A stretch of DNA of 33,647 bases from Candidatus Ectomicrobium neotermitis (GCA_031283745.1 JAITBH010000119.1:1-33647), one strand, 5' to 3'; shown: positions 1 to 8,670, counted from the stretch's first letter. Translations and numbers: made by a program. The notes: a model not told the origin generated them from the sequence alone.

Positions 1-130
1 ACCAGTAAAAAGACTCAAAGTTGCTGACAATTCCTGCACAGGCAATGATTTTTTCATTCAAAAGGTGCTTGATTATGACATTTGCTACTTTTCTGTTTGG
101 AACCGTTACAAAAACATCAATAAATTTCAT
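1..130 (-). CDS. cutA: CutA-like divalent-cation tolerance protein, N-terminal part (gene runs off the left edge)
   Basis: Reading leftwards from an ATG at 130 gives 43 residues before the window edge, beginning MKFIDVFVTVPNRKVANVII and ending ...SNFESFYW. This matches the CutA1 family N-terminus: a first beta strand (FVTVP), a helix with K/A/I residues, the strand IACAGIV and an aromatic end SFYW. CutA proteins are small trimeric ferredoxin-like-fold proteins linked to metal tolerance or signalling, with unclear biochemical role. A Shine-Dalgarno AGGAGA lies 6-11 nt upstream of the start on the minus strand. The gene is co-directional with pyrG but separated from it by the 793-bp repeat gap. 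The C-terminal ~60% is outside the window. The family call is from pattern recognition. Confidence 0.82.
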   Translation of the reverse strand, partial: MKFIDVFVTVPNRKVANVIIKHLLNEKIIACAGIVSNFESFYW

Positions 131-923
131 TGTTTAGTCTCCTCGCACTACTTTGCAGGCGTTCCACCTGAGTGATCAGTGGTTAGTGGTTAGTGGTTAG
201 TCAACGACCTTAACGACCAGTGATCAGTGATTAGTGGTTAGTGGTTAGTCAACGACCTTAACGACTTTGCAGGCGTTCCACCTGAGTGATCAGTGGTTAG
301 TGGTTAGTCAACGACCACAACGGCTTTGCAGGCGTTCCACCTGAGTGATCAGTGATTAGTGGTTAGTCAACGACCACAACCACGACAACATCAACGGCGA
401 ACACCTTGTCGTTGTAGTGTCGTTGCCGTTCCCTTTCGTTCCCTAATCCCTGCCGTCAACAACACCGGCATCGACCCGCCAAAAGGAATCGACGGGCGGG
501 AGGGTTTGAAACCCTCCCCTACATTGGTCGGTTGCCATCGGTGCCGTTGTCGTGGCAGTTCCCTGTCGTTCCCTTCCGTTCCCTTTTGTTCCCTTTCTTT
601 CCCTGACCCCTGTCGTCAACAACAACGGCATCGACCCGCCAAAAGGAATCGGCGGGTGGGAGGGTTTGAAACCCTCCCCTACATTGGTCGGTTGCCATCG
701 GTGCCGTTTGTCGTTTTTGTTGTGGTCGTGTCGTGGTCTTTCCCTTTCTTTCCCTGTTGTTCCCTGACACCTGGCCCCTGCCGTCAACAACAACGGCATT
801 GACCCGCCAAAAGGAATCGGCGGGCGGGAGGGTTTGAAACCCTCCCCTACATTGCTCGGTTGCCATCGGTGCCGTTCGTCGTTTTTGTTGTGGTCGTGTC
901 GTGGTCGTTCCCTGTCGTTCCCT
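131..923. other. Long non-coding gap between cutA and pyrG filled by repeats
   Basis: This 793-bp stretch is the only gene-free interval over 300 bp in the window. Positions 131-150 hold the cutA ribosome-binding region, 151-378 the heptad repeats, 379-450 a TTCCCT/CGTTG-rich transition, and 451-923 the palindromic units. No RNA gene, transposase or recognisable promoter was found in it. Its C-rich, low-complexity composition differs strongly from the surrounding AT-richer coding DNA. Confidence 0.85.
151..378. repeat. Direct-repeat block with GTTAGTG heptads
   Basis: Four consecutive units begin near 151, 218, 265 and 324. Three of them (151, 265, 324) start with a shared 20-base piece, CTTTGCAGGCGTTCCACCTG. 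It is followed by AGTGATCAGTG, one to three GTTAGTG-type heptads and TCAACGACC. The unit at 218 lacks the 20-base leader. Units differ mainly by the number of heptads and G/A changes (GTGATTAG versus GTGGTTAG), which suggests expansion by slippage. No convincing coding potential is seen. Function unknown. Confidence 0.9.
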
Positions 924-950
924 TCAGTTCCCCTTTCTTTCCCTGTTGTT
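451..950. repeat. Three ~160-168 bp tandem units with palindromic core and TTCCCT-rich spacer
   Basis: A conserved ~98-bp core starts at 451, 611 and 779. It contains CCCGCC AAAAGGAATC GGCGGG (a 6-bp stem in copies 2 and 3), then a near-perfect palindrome with 10-base arms GGGAGGGTTT and AAACCCTCCC around a single G (498-518, 658-678, 826-846), then GGTCGGTTGCCATCGGTGCCG. Each core is followed by a variable spacer made mostly of TTCCCT and GTTCCCT words. The spacer of the third unit continues to about 953 and overlaps the 3' end of pyrG. The palindromes could fold as RNA or DNA hairpins. The open frames across this block in several registers are byproducts of the repeat and have no protein similarity that I recognise. 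Confidence 0.88.
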
Positions 951-2537
951 CCCTGCCGTTTGCGGCAAAGCCGCCTTTACAAATCCCTCAAACAGCGGGT
1001 GGGGTTTCATGGGTCGGGAGGCGAACTCGGGGTGGAACTGGGCGGCGATGAAAAATGGGTGCCCTTTTAGTTCCATAATTTCGGGCAGTATGTTTTTGTG
1101 ATAGGCGCTGACATCAAAGCCGACTTTTGCAAGGTTTGGGATAAATTCGGGATTTACCTCATATCTGTGGCGGTGTCTTTCCTCAACTCTTGCCCTCTTG
1201 TAGAGGCTGCGGGCAAGGGTGTCCTTTTTTATGTCTGCAACATAGTTGCCTAACCTCATCGTTGCCCCGCGGTATTTGACATTCTTTTGCTCGTCAAGAA
1301 TTGTAACCACAGGATAAGGGGTTTGGGGGTCAAATTCGGTGGAATTTGCACCCTTTAAGCCCGCTAAATTCCTCGATATTTCTACAACAGCACACTGCAA
1401 GCCCAAACATATGCCAAAAAATGGAACATTATTTTCCCGAGCATAGGTAATAGCCTTGATTTTTCCCTCAACTCCCCTCAAGCCAAAACCACCCGGCACC
1501 AAAATCCCATCATAATTTTTAAGCTTTTCAATCAAACCGGCGTCCTCAGCGCCCAAATAATCAATCTTTATCTTGGCTCTATGTTCTGTGGCTGCTATCT
1601 GCAAAGACTCGTGTATGGATTTGTAAGCATCTTTTAAGTCCGCATATTTGCCCACAACGGCTATCGACACATTTTTGTCTAAGCGGGCTAAATCCGACTT
1701 TATCCTCTTTATCCAAGAGGAGTTAAAAGTGCGGGGCGGTTTAATTTGTAAGCCCTCCATTATCAACTTGTCGACATTTTGGTTTTTGAGCATCTCGGGT
1801 ATGTAATAAATGGAAGGGCTGTCCTTTGCCTCAATGACGCACTTTGTTTTGACATTGCAAAAAAGAGCAATCTTGTTTTTTAGTGCCTGCTCTATATCCC
1901 TCTCAGACCTACAAATAATCATATCGGGCATAATGCCAATCTCACGCAACTTGTTTACGGAGTGCTGGGTGGGCTTGGTTTTTAGCTCATGGGCTGCTGC
2001 GATATAGGGGACATAAGAAACATGAATGCTGAAAACATCTTCTTTTTTGTTTTCTATCTGAAATTGTCTGGCTGCCTCCATAAAAGGAAGCCCCTCAATA
2101 TCCCCAACAGTCCCCCCGATCTCTATTATCGTGATGTCGTAATCATTTTTTAATGCACCGAAACGTCTTTTTATCTCATCGGTTATATGCGGAATAACCT
2201 GAACAGTATCCCCGTCATAATCCCCGCGGCGCTCTCTGTCGATAACAGTCCGATAAACTGCACCAGCGGTATTGGTGTTGGCTTTGCTCGTATAAATATC
2301 AAGGAAACGTTCATAAGTTCCCAAATCAAGATCGGTCTCCGCACCGTCTATCGTCACAAAAACCTCGCCGTGCTGATATGGGTTCATCGTGCCGGGGTCA
2401 ACATTTATATACGGGTCAAACTTGATCATATTCACCTTAAACCCATAAAGTTGCAAAAGTTTGCCTATGCTTGCCCCAGAAATTCCCTTTCCAAGTGAAC
2501 TTATAACCCCGCCAGTGATAAAAATAAACTTTGCCAT
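924..2537 (-). CDS. pyrG: CTP synthase (glutamine-hydrolysing)
   Basis: PyrG converts UTP to CTP with ATP and glutamine-derived ammonia, the last step of pyrimidine nucleotide synthesis in the cytoplasm. The 537-residue product has the synthase domain first (start MAKFIFITGGVISSLGKGI, with the P-loop-like GGVISSLGKG and the DPYINVDPGTM motif). The class I glutamine amidotransferase domain follows, with nucleophile Cys in GICLGLQCA and the catalytic His/Glu in QFHPEF. A GAGGG ribosome-binding site precedes the ATG, 12 nt after the purF stop. The family core ends at ...GFVKAAL. The last 14 residues (PQTAG NNRERKGN and the stop) are low-complexity and encoded by the TTCCCT repeat spacer, so the native C-terminus appears to have been replaced by repeat DNA. 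Enzyme assignment is secure. Confidence 0.97.
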   Translation of the reverse strand: MAKFIFITGGVISSLGKGISGASIGKLLQLYGFKVNMIKFDPYINVDPGTMNPYQHGEVFVTIDGAETDLDLGTYERFLDIYTSKANTNTAGAVYRTVIDRERRGDYDGDTVQVIPHITDEIKRRFGALKNDYDITIIEIGGTVGDIEGLPFMEAARQFQIENKKEDVFSIHVSYVPYIAAAHELKTKPTQHSVNKLREIGIMPDMIICRSERDIEQALKNKIALFCNVKTKCVIEAKDSPSIYYIPEMLKNQNVDKLIMEGLQIKPPRTFNSSWIKRIKSDLARLDKNVSIAVVGKYADLKDAYKSIHESLQIAATEHRAKIKIDYLGAEDAGLIEKLKNYDGILVPGGFGLRGVEGKIKAITYARENNVPFFGICLGLQCAVVEISRNLAGLKGANSTEFDPQTPYPVVTILDEQKNVKYRGATMRLGNYVADIKKDTLARSLYKRARVEERHRHRYEVNPEFIPNLAKVGFDVSAYHKNILPEIMELKGHPFFIAAQFHPEFASRPMKPHPLFEGFVKAALPQTAGNNRERKGN

Positions 2538-2549
2538 TTTTCCCTCTTT

Positions 2550-3968
2550 TTAATTGTCTTTTGTGATCTTTACATTGTTAAAACGCACTGCCTTTTTCTT
2601 AAACGACAGATGGGATATTTTCGTCGGATACTTGTCGGTAAAACAAGCCTTGCAGAAAATATCTTTGCCCTGATTGTTGACTGAGCAAGCCTTAATTAAA
2701 TTCTCCAAAGTCAGAAAAGTTAGAGATGCAACCCCAAGATAATCCCTCATCTCGTCCATAGACATCTTAGCAGCTATGAGATTGTCTTTCATCGGGGTGT
2801 CTATGCCGTAATAACAAGGTGCAAATATTGGCGGGCAGGAGAGTGCAAAATGAATTTTTTTAGCCCCAGCCTTTTTAAGGGAGCTTATTATTCTCTTTGA
2901 GGTAGTGCCTCTGACTATTGAATCGTCTACAAGAAGTATCTCTTTGCCTTTGACAACCTCTCTTATCGGAAAGAGCTTGAGCTGGGCGGTCAGCTCCCTC
3001 AACTTTTGTGAGGGCTTAATAAAAGATCTGCCGACATAATGGTTACGCATAAAACCCATTTCAAACATAACCCCCGAAGTTCTTGAAACCCCTTGTGCAG
3101 CATAAAAGCCCGAGTCAGGCACGGGCATAACAATATCTACACTTTTGAGTTTATCGCTCATCTGCTCAGCCAAAAGTTCACCCATCTTTATGCGGGCTTC
3201 TTTGACCGTTTTGCCAAAAGCTATGCTGTCAGCCCTTGAAAAATACACTTGCTCAAAAATGCAGGTGTTTTGCTTTCTTGTCTTGGTATAGAAAAAGGAC
3301 TTTTTTATCTTTCCGTTTTCAATTTCAACAACCTCGCCCGGCTCGATGTCCCGAATATAATGTCCCCCGATGACCTCAATAGCAGCACTTTCTGATGAGA
3401 TGATATAAGACGAGCCGATTTTTCCCAAAGTCAAAGGTCGAAAACCGTTTTTATCCCTTGCACCGATGAGGGTTTTGTCCCTCAAAATGACCAAAGAAAA
3501 TGCACCGTCGAGCTTTTTCATCGAGTCGGCAGTGATTTTTGCAAGGTCCCCTTTAGCCATAGCCAGCAGGTGGAGCAAAATTTCAGTGTCTGATGTATGG
3601 CTAAAAATAGCGCCCCGCTTTAATAGTATTTCCTTTATCTGCGTGAAATTCGTGATATTTCCATTGTGCGCCACAGAAATGCGGCCGTGAATGCAGCTGA
3701 TTTGGAAGGGCTGTGCATTGACAAGAGTGCTTTTTGCCGAAGTTGTATATCGGACATGGCCTATTGCGGCAGTCCCTTTCATCTTTTGCAGCAGCTCCTC
3801 ATCAAAGATTTTCGACACCAAACCCATCGAGCTGACTGTTCTCATCTTATCCATCCCGCTTATCGATATGCCCGCAGACTCCTCACCCCTGTGCTGGAGG
3901 CTTACAAGACCCGCCGCCGCTAAAACCGCAGCGTTTTTGGTGTTCTCAATTCCGATAATTCCGCACAT
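2550..3968 (-). CDS. purF: Amidophosphoribosyltransferase, Fe-S type
   Basis: PurF makes 5-phosphoribosylamine from PRPP and glutamine, the committing step of purine synthesis. The 472-residue protein starts MCGIIGIE, so the Ntn nucleophile Cys2 is exposed after Met removal and there is no propeptide. The N-terminal glutaminase shows RGEESAGI, HVRYTT and SDTE motifs. The phosphoribosyltransferase half shows the PRPP loop ILLVDDSIVRGTTS at 344-357. Four cysteines sit where the Bacillus-type enzyme binds a 4Fe-4S cluster: C236 (TCIFEQVYF), C385 (APCYYGID), C439 and C442 (FCKACF). A GGGGG-rich ribosome site precedes the start, 15 nt after carB. It lies between carB and pyrG in the operon. The cluster assignment rests on matching these motifs by eye. 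Confidence 0.96.
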   Translation of the reverse strand: MCGIIGIENTKNAAVLAAAGLVSLQHRGEESAGISISGMDKMRTVSSMGLVSKIFDEELLQKMKGTAAIGHVRYTTSAKSTLVNAQPFQISCIHGRISVAHNGNITNFTQIKEILLKRGAIFSHTSDTEILLHLLAMAKGDLAKITADSMKKLDGAFSLVILRDKTLIGARDKNGFRPLTLGKIGSSYIISSESAAIEVIGGHYIRDIEPGEVVEIENGKIKKSFFYTKTRKQNTCIFEQVYFSRADSIAFGKTVKEARIKMGELLAEQMSDKLKSVDIVMPVPDSGFYAAQGVSRTSGVMFEMGFMRNHYVGRSFIKPSQKLRELTAQLKLFPIREVVKGKEILLVDDSIVRGTTSKRIISSLKKAGAKKIHFALSCPPIFAPCYYGIDTPMKDNLIAAKMSMDEMRDYLGVASLTFLTLENLIKACSVNNQGKDIFCKACFTDKYPTKISHLSFKKKAVRFNNVKITKDN

Positions 3969-3983
3969 ATTGCCCCCTTTTTT

Positions 3984-6900
3984 CTACAAACTTATGCACT
4001 CATCAGACTTTTGCAGCTCTTCATATGAATCATAAGCCCGAAAATAAGCAATGGCTTTCTCTAAGTTCGTAAGTATAGAGCAACCCCGCTTGACCGCCGT
4101 TTTCCTTATATGGGCATTGTTTTGAAATTCGTCCATCTCAAAACTCTTTTTTATGTTGATTATCAGGTCGACCTTGCCGTCGATAATGGCATCAACTGCC
4201 TTTGGGCTTTCATTGCTTGATGACCAGTGAACTGTGTTTACCTCATAGCCCCTATCCTGCAAGTATTTGGCGGTTCCCGATGTGGCATAAACAGGAACTT
4301 TGAGTTTATAGACATTGTCGATAACAGACATAAATTTCACCTTATCCTTCTCCCTGCCCGTGCTTAACAAAATGCCTTTCTTTGGCTTTTTTATCTGAGT
4401 GCTTTCCATCGATAGGAGCAAAGCCGCATTAAAAGTTTTGCCAAGACAGCCAACCTCGCCGGTTGATGCCATCTCCACCCCGCTGACCGGATCCGCCCCG
4501 TCTAATCTTTGAAAGCTAAACATAGAAGCTTTTACCCCGACAAAGGGAATTTCGCTCTCGTCTAAAAGAATTTTGCCGATCTTTTCATTGTTCATCACCT
4601 TGCAAGATATGTCGGCAAGGTTTATTCCTGAAACTTTTGAGATGAACGGAAATGATCTGGAAGCTCTGGCATTGCACTCGATAACCTTAACATCATTGTC
4701 CTTAGCGATGAACTGAATATTGAAAGGTCCGTTTAAGTTCAAGCCCTTTACAATTTTTCGAACTATCGTTTTGATGACATTTACGGTTTGACCATAAATT
4801 TTTTGAGCGGGAAAAGCCATCGTGGCATCTCCAGAATGAACTCCAGCATTTTCTATATGCTCGCTTATCAAAGAAAGTATCACCTCTCCGTTTTTAGCAA
4901 CACCGTCGCACTCAATTTCTTTTGCATCCTGAATGAACTTTGAGATGACAACAGGGAAATCTGCCGAAATGTCTTTAGTCAAAGAGAGGAAATAGTCCAA
5001 ACTCTGCTTATCGTTAGCGACATTCATAAGCGTTCCCGATAGAACAAAGCTAGGTCTAATGAGTGCAGGAAAACCATTCTTTTGTATGAAATTGTCTATC
5101 TCTTGCCTCGATGTTGCAGCAGTCCAAGCGGGCTGATCTATGCCCAGCTTATCAAGCATCGCCGAAAACTTGCCTCTATCCTCCGCATCCTCAACGCTTT
5201 TTTGGCTATGACCGAGAATATTGACCTTCGCCTCGCTCAAAGGGGCTATTAAATTGTTCGGATTTTGTCCTCCCATGCAGGCTATCACGCCGAGCGGGTT
5301 TTCTATATCGATAATATCAAGCACCCTCTCAAAGGACAGTTCCTCAAAATAGAGCCTGTCTGAGGCGCTGAAGTCCGTCGAAACTGTTTCGGGATTGCAA
5401 TTTATGATGACGCTGTCGTTTTTCTTGCTCTTAAAGTATGCACTTGCCATAACAGAACACCAATCAAACTCTATGCTGCTGCCGATGCGGTAGCTTCCGC
5501 TTCCTAAAGTGATGATGCTGTTGTTTTTCTTTTTGACGGCTATGTCATCGCAAATGCCTTCATAGGTGAGGTAAAGGTAATTAGACTTTGTGGGGTATTC
5601 TGAGGAGGTAGTGTCTATTCTTTTGACCACCGGCAGGACTTTCAACTTTTTGCGGGCATTCCTGACTGCAAGCGATAAAGCCCGAATTTCTTTGACGCTC
5701 ATCTTGAAATCTGTTCCGCAAAAAGCCTCAAGAAATATCTTTGTTATTTGGAAATCGGAAAAACCCATATATTTGAGCCTGCGTAGATACTCTTTTGATA
5801 TGCGTTCAACGGCTTTCTTGACATCGCTTTTAGAGACGGAGGGCATCTTTTGAGGGCAGGAAAAAAACTCAAGCAGCTCCTTTTCCGACTCGGCTATTGA
5901 GCGAATGTGCGACAAAAACCAGCTGTCGATTTTTGTCTTTTGGGCAATATCCTCAATGGTTTTTGACCGCCTAAAGCTCTCATAGATAGCAAAAAGCCTC
6001 AAATTTGTGGGGGAAATCAGCTCTTTTTGAAGGGCATCGTCTGTAGCGTTGCGAAAAATTTTAGCGGTTATACCGTCCTCATTTTCATTGACCATTCTGA
6101 CAGCCTTTTGCAAAACCCCGCAGAAATTCCTGCCTATAGCCATCACCTCCCCAACGCTTTTCATCTGTGTTCCCAGCAGTTTTGATACCCCTGTGAACTT
6201 ATTTAAGTCCCAGCGGGGTATTTTTAATGTCACATAATCCAAAGAAGGCTCATAAAAAGCACTCGTTGTTGCGGTGACGGGGTTTTTTAACTCAAGCAGG
6301 TCAAATCCAACCACGATTTTTGCAGCAATATAAGCGATTGGATAGCCCGTCGCCTTGCTTGCTAAAGCCGATGAACGGGATAAGCGGGCATTTATCTCGA
6401 TAACATAAAAAGCATATTCCTGCGGGTTTAAGGCAAACTGCACATTGCACTCACCCACAATTCCGATACTATGGGCTATCTTTATGGCTGCATCCCTCAT
6501 CATATTGTTTTCAACATTGTTGATTGTCTGGCAGGGGGCAATCACGATCGAGTCCCCGGTGTGAATGCCCATCGGGTCAAAATTTTCCATATTGCAAATA
6601 GTGATGGTATTGCCTGTTTTATCCCTCATCGTCTCGTATTCAATTTCTTTCCAGCCATAAAGGGATTTCTCAATGAGTATTTGCGGGGTATTTGTTAAGG
6701 CTGATGAGGACAAATTTTGAAGCTCATCGGGGTTATTTGCCAGCCCGCTCCCCAGACCCCCCAAAGCAAAAGCTGAACGAATGATCACGGGATAGCCAAT
6801 TTGTTGGGCTTTTTTAAGCGCCTCATCTACTGAGTTGACAGCAAAACTTGGTGCGATAGATATACCTATCTCCTCCATCTTATTTGCAAAAAGCTCTCTA

Positions 6901-7304
6901 TCCTCAGAAATTTCAAGCGAGGCGGGCGGTGTCCCCAAAACTTTCACACCGTATTTATCTAAAACACCTGATTTGTGGAGTTCGATGACGCAGTTGAGGG
7001 AGGTCTGACCGCCGAAACTCGAGATTATGGCTGCCGGTTTTTCAATTTTGATGATCTTTTCCACCCAAAACGGTGTGATGGGGTAAAGGTAGACCTTTTT
7101 GTTTTCACCTTTATTGGTCTGAACTGAGGCGATATTTGGATTTATGACTATAACCTCAAGCCCTTCCTCCTGCAGTGCTTTGACTGCCTGCGAGCCTGAA
7201 TAGTCAAATTCACCCGCCTGGCCGATGGATAAAGCACCAGAGCCAAGCAAAAGAACTTTCTGTTTTTTATTGTTTTTGGGTTTTAGAAACTCTAAGAGAG
7301 GCAT
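3984..7304 (-). CDS. carB: Carbamoyl-phosphate synthase large subunit, CAD/CPS1-like type
   Basis: CarB joins bicarbonate, ATP and ammonia delivered from CarA into carbamoyl phosphate for pyrimidines and arginine. The 1106-residue protein has two ATP-grasp halves (KVLLLGSGALSIGQAGEFDY near the N-terminus; ITLGSGSYRIGSSIEFDW near 615) and a C-terminal MGS-like regulatory domain. Motifs such as PVVISKFI, ISEHIENAGVHSGDAT, GPFNIQFIAKD and SRSFPFISK are closer to eukaryotic CAD/CPS1 and Bacteroidetes CarB than to E. coli CarB. I chose the ATG at 7304 (MPLLEFLK), which has AAAGGA upstream. The frame stays open further upstream to 7361, but that would add 19 unmatched residues overlapping carA. It lies 13 nt after carA. 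Confidence 0.97.
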   Translation of the reverse strand: MPLLEFLKPKNNKKQKVLLLGSGALSIGQAGEFDYSGSQAVKALQEEGLEVIVINPNIASVQTNKGENKKVYLYPITPFWVEKIIKIEKPAAIISSFGGQTSLNCVIELHKSGVLDKYGVKVLGTPPASLEISEDRELFANKMEEIGISIAPSFAVNSVDEALKKAQQIGYPVIIRSAFALGGLGSGLANNPDELQNLSSSALTNTPQILIEKSLYGWKEIEYETMRDKTGNTITICNMENFDPMGIHTGDSIVIAPCQTINNVENNMMRDAAIKIAHSIGIVGECNVQFALNPQEYAFYVIEINARLSRSSALASKATGYPIAYIAAKIVVGFDLLELKNPVTATTSAFYEPSLDYVTLKIPRWDLNKFTGVSKLLGTQMKSVGEVMAIGRNFCGVLQKAVRMVNENEDGITAKIFRNATDDALQKELISPTNLRLFAIYESFRRSKTIEDIAQKTKIDSWFLSHIRSIAESEKELLEFFSCPQKMPSVSKSDVKKAVERISKEYLRRLKYMGFSDFQITKIFLEAFCGTDFKMSVKEIRALSLAVRNARKKLKVLPVVKRIDTTSSEYPTKSNYLYLTYEGICDDIAVKKKNNSIITLGSGSYRIGSSIEFDWCSVMASAYFKSKKNDSVIINCNPETVSTDFSASDRLYFEELSFERVLDIIDIENPLGVIACMGGQNPNNLIAPLSEAKVNILGHSQKSVEDAEDRGKFSAMLDKLGIDQPAWTAATSRQEIDNFIQKNGFPALIRPSFVLSGTLMNVANDKQSLDYFLSLTKDISADFPVVISKFIQDAKEIECDGVAKNGEVILSLISEHIENAGVHSGDATMAFPAQKIYGQTVNVIKTIVRKIVKGLNLNGPFNIQFIAKDNDVKVIECNARASRSFPFISKVSGINLADISCKVMNNEKIGKILLDESEIPFVGVKASMFSFQRLDGADPVSGVEMASTGEVGCLGKTFNAALLLSMESTQIKKPKKGILLSTGREKDKVKFMSVIDNVYKLKVPVYATSGTAKYLQDRGYEVNTVHWSSSNESPKAVDAIIDGKVDLIINIKKSFEMDEFQNNAHIRKTAVKRGCSILTNLEKAIAYFRAYDSYEELQKSDECISL

Positions 7305-7317
7305 TTTGTTTTCCTTT

Positions 7318-8460
7318 TTACAGCAGCGATATGAAATTATCCATGATCCACCCCGTATCATTGGGCCCGCTTGAGGCTTCGGGGTGAAATTGAACCGACA
7401 TAAAAGGTTTGCTTTTGTGTATCAAACCCTCCACCGAGTCATCATTTGCATTTACAAACCACAGCCTCCAACCTTTGGCTATGGAGTTTTTGTCAACTGC
7501 ATATCGATGATTTTGGCTGGTCATATATGCGGATTTTTGAGGGAGGGAGTAAACGGGCTGATTGTGGCTGCGATGTCCATGATTTAGCCTTTTTGTGGCT
7601 GAGCCGCTTGCTAAAGCAAGAAGCTGATGGCCAAGGCAGATTCCTAAAATTGGCTTATTTTGAGGCAGCACTCCTTTTTTTATCCGCTCAACAAGGCCGC
7701 CGGTGTTAGCAGGGTCGCCCGGACCGTTTGAAATAAGCCAGCCGTCGCACTGAACTTTGGAAAAATCGCTATCCCAAGGCAAAAGTTCAACCCTGCAGCC
7801 CTTTTGCAAGAGCATTCTGATGATATTCCACTTGACCCCGCAGTCAATGACAGCAACGGCTTTGCCTGCTTTGCCGAAATGTTTGACCTCTTTGATTGAT
7901 ACGGAAGGCATAAGGTTATATTTGGAAGGATCTGCATACTGGGCATTTGAGAAGTTTTTGAGGAAGTCAAAACGGTCAATACGTGGACTTTTAGCCCCCT
8001 GCGGGACAATTTTCCCAAAAAGACCGCCGTTTTCCCTGATAGTTTGCACCAAAAATCGGGTATCTATCCCTGCTATTCCGGGAACGTTCTGGCTTTTCAT
8101 CCAATCCTCAAGCGAAATCGTGGAGTTATGATGATAAAAACCGTCAAAAATGTCTGAAACAATGATGCCCTGCGTCTTGATTGATGAGCTTTCATGGCCT
8201 AAAGACATAAAAAAATCCCCGTCTTTGTAAGCGGGGACTCCATAATTGCCGATTAAACAGAAACTGAAAGTTAAAATTTGCCCTAAATACGATGGATCCG
8301 TCATCGCTTCGCTATAACCCAGCATTCCAGTATTAAAAACCATCTCACCGCTTGTTGAAACATCTGCTCCAATCAAAAAACCTTCAAGAACAATGCCGTT
8401 TGAGAGTTCCAACCGAGCTTTTTTCCGCTCCTTACGCAACTTCTGGGCTTCTTTTGCCAT
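7318..8460 (-). CDS. carA: Carbamoyl-phosphate synthase small subunit
   Basis: CarA hydrolyses glutamine and passes ammonia to CarB. The 380-residue protein has the N-terminal CarA-specific domain (LELSNGIVLEGFLIGAD, FNTGMLGYSEAMTDPSYLGQ, IAGIDTR). A class I glutamine amidotransferase domain follows, with nucleophile Cys in GICLGHQLLALA and the His/Glu pair in QFHPEAS. The first ~15 residues are lysine/arginine-rich (MAKEAQKLRKERKKAR) and look like a short lineage-specific extension. The ATG at 8460 has AAGGAAA just upstream. It is the first gene of the leftward carA-carB-purF-pyrG operon and diverges from pfkA. Confidence 0.97.
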   Translation of the reverse strand: MAKEAQKLRKERKKARLELSNGIVLEGFLIGADVSTSGEMVFNTGMLGYSEAMTDPSYLGQILTFSFCLIGNYGVPAYKDGDFFMSLGHESSSIKTQGIIVSDIFDGFYHHNSTISLEDWMKSQNVPGIAGIDTRFLVQTIRENGGLFGKIVPQGAKSPRIDRFDFLKNFSNAQYADPSKYNLMPSVSIKEVKHFGKAGKAVAVIDCGVKWNIIRMLLQKGCRVELLPWDSDFSKVQCDGWLISNGPGDPANTGGLVERIKKGVLPQNKPILGICLGHQLLALASGSATKRLNHGHRSHNQPVYSLPQKSAYMTSQNHRYAVDKNSIAKGWRLWFVNANDDSVEGLIHKSKPFMSVQFHPEASSGPNDTGWIMDNFISLL

Positions 8461-8503
8461 TTTTTCCTTTTTCCGCCTTTGTCTATTGTGAAATCTTTCA
8501 AAA

Positions 8504-8532
8504 ATTCTACATTTTTCTTGGTTTTATCACAA
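8504..8532 (-). promoter_or_regulatory. Candidate sigma-70 promoter for carA-carB-purF-pyrG
   Basis: On the minus strand, TTGTGA (8532-8527) and TAGAAT (8509-8504) are separated by 17 bp, and the -10 lies about 44 nt upstream of the carA start. The hexamers match the consensus at 4/6 and 5/6. No pyrimidine attenuator or PyrR-type site was recognised in the short leader. Assignment is by motif only. Confidence 0.55.
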
Positions 8533-8602
8533 AAACGGCACCGATCCCCCTTGACTGCTTTTTCGGGCCAAAAAGAGGGGGGGTGTAGGGCATTCTGTTC
8601 AA

Positions 8603-8631
8603 TTGTCAATAGAGGAATAAAGGTGTATAAT
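8603..8631 (+). promoter_or_regulatory. Strong candidate sigma-70 promoter for pfkA and the following gene run
   Basis: TTGTCA (8603-8608) and TATAAT (8626-8631) are separated by exactly 17 bp, and the start of pfkA is 40 nt further on. This is the best promoter match on the plus strand before a run of co-directional genes ending at 28049. Confidence 0.72.
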
Positions 8632-8670
8632 CGCCCCCGTTGTTCAATTTTAAGGATTCAGGAGACAAAA

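Noticed and set aside
151-950. A possible CRISPR array
   Set aside because: Repeat units are long, unequal and contiguous, spacers are low-complexity TTCCCT words and not unique sequences of constant length, and no cas genes are present.
359-1101. Several overlapping open frames on both strands in the repeat gap (for example 359-802 plus, 443-799 minus)
   Set aside because: They translate the C-rich repeats in several registers, look low-complexity and Pro/Ser/Arg-rich, lack ribosome sites, and overlap each other and the pyrG 3' end.
7305-7361. N-terminal extension of CarB (19 residues)
   Set aside because: It overlaps the carA coding end, has no ribosome site, and the family starts at MPLLEFLK with AAAGGA upstream.
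8555-8580. Hairpin CTTTTT/AAAAAG between carA and pfkA as a bidirectional terminator
   Set aside because: The stem is only A/T-rich with a CGGGCC loop, the genes diverge, and nothing needs termination there.
8479-8670. N-terminal extension of PfkA (64 residues)
   Set aside because: It would run through the carA and pfkA promoters; the family and AGGAGA place the start at 8671.
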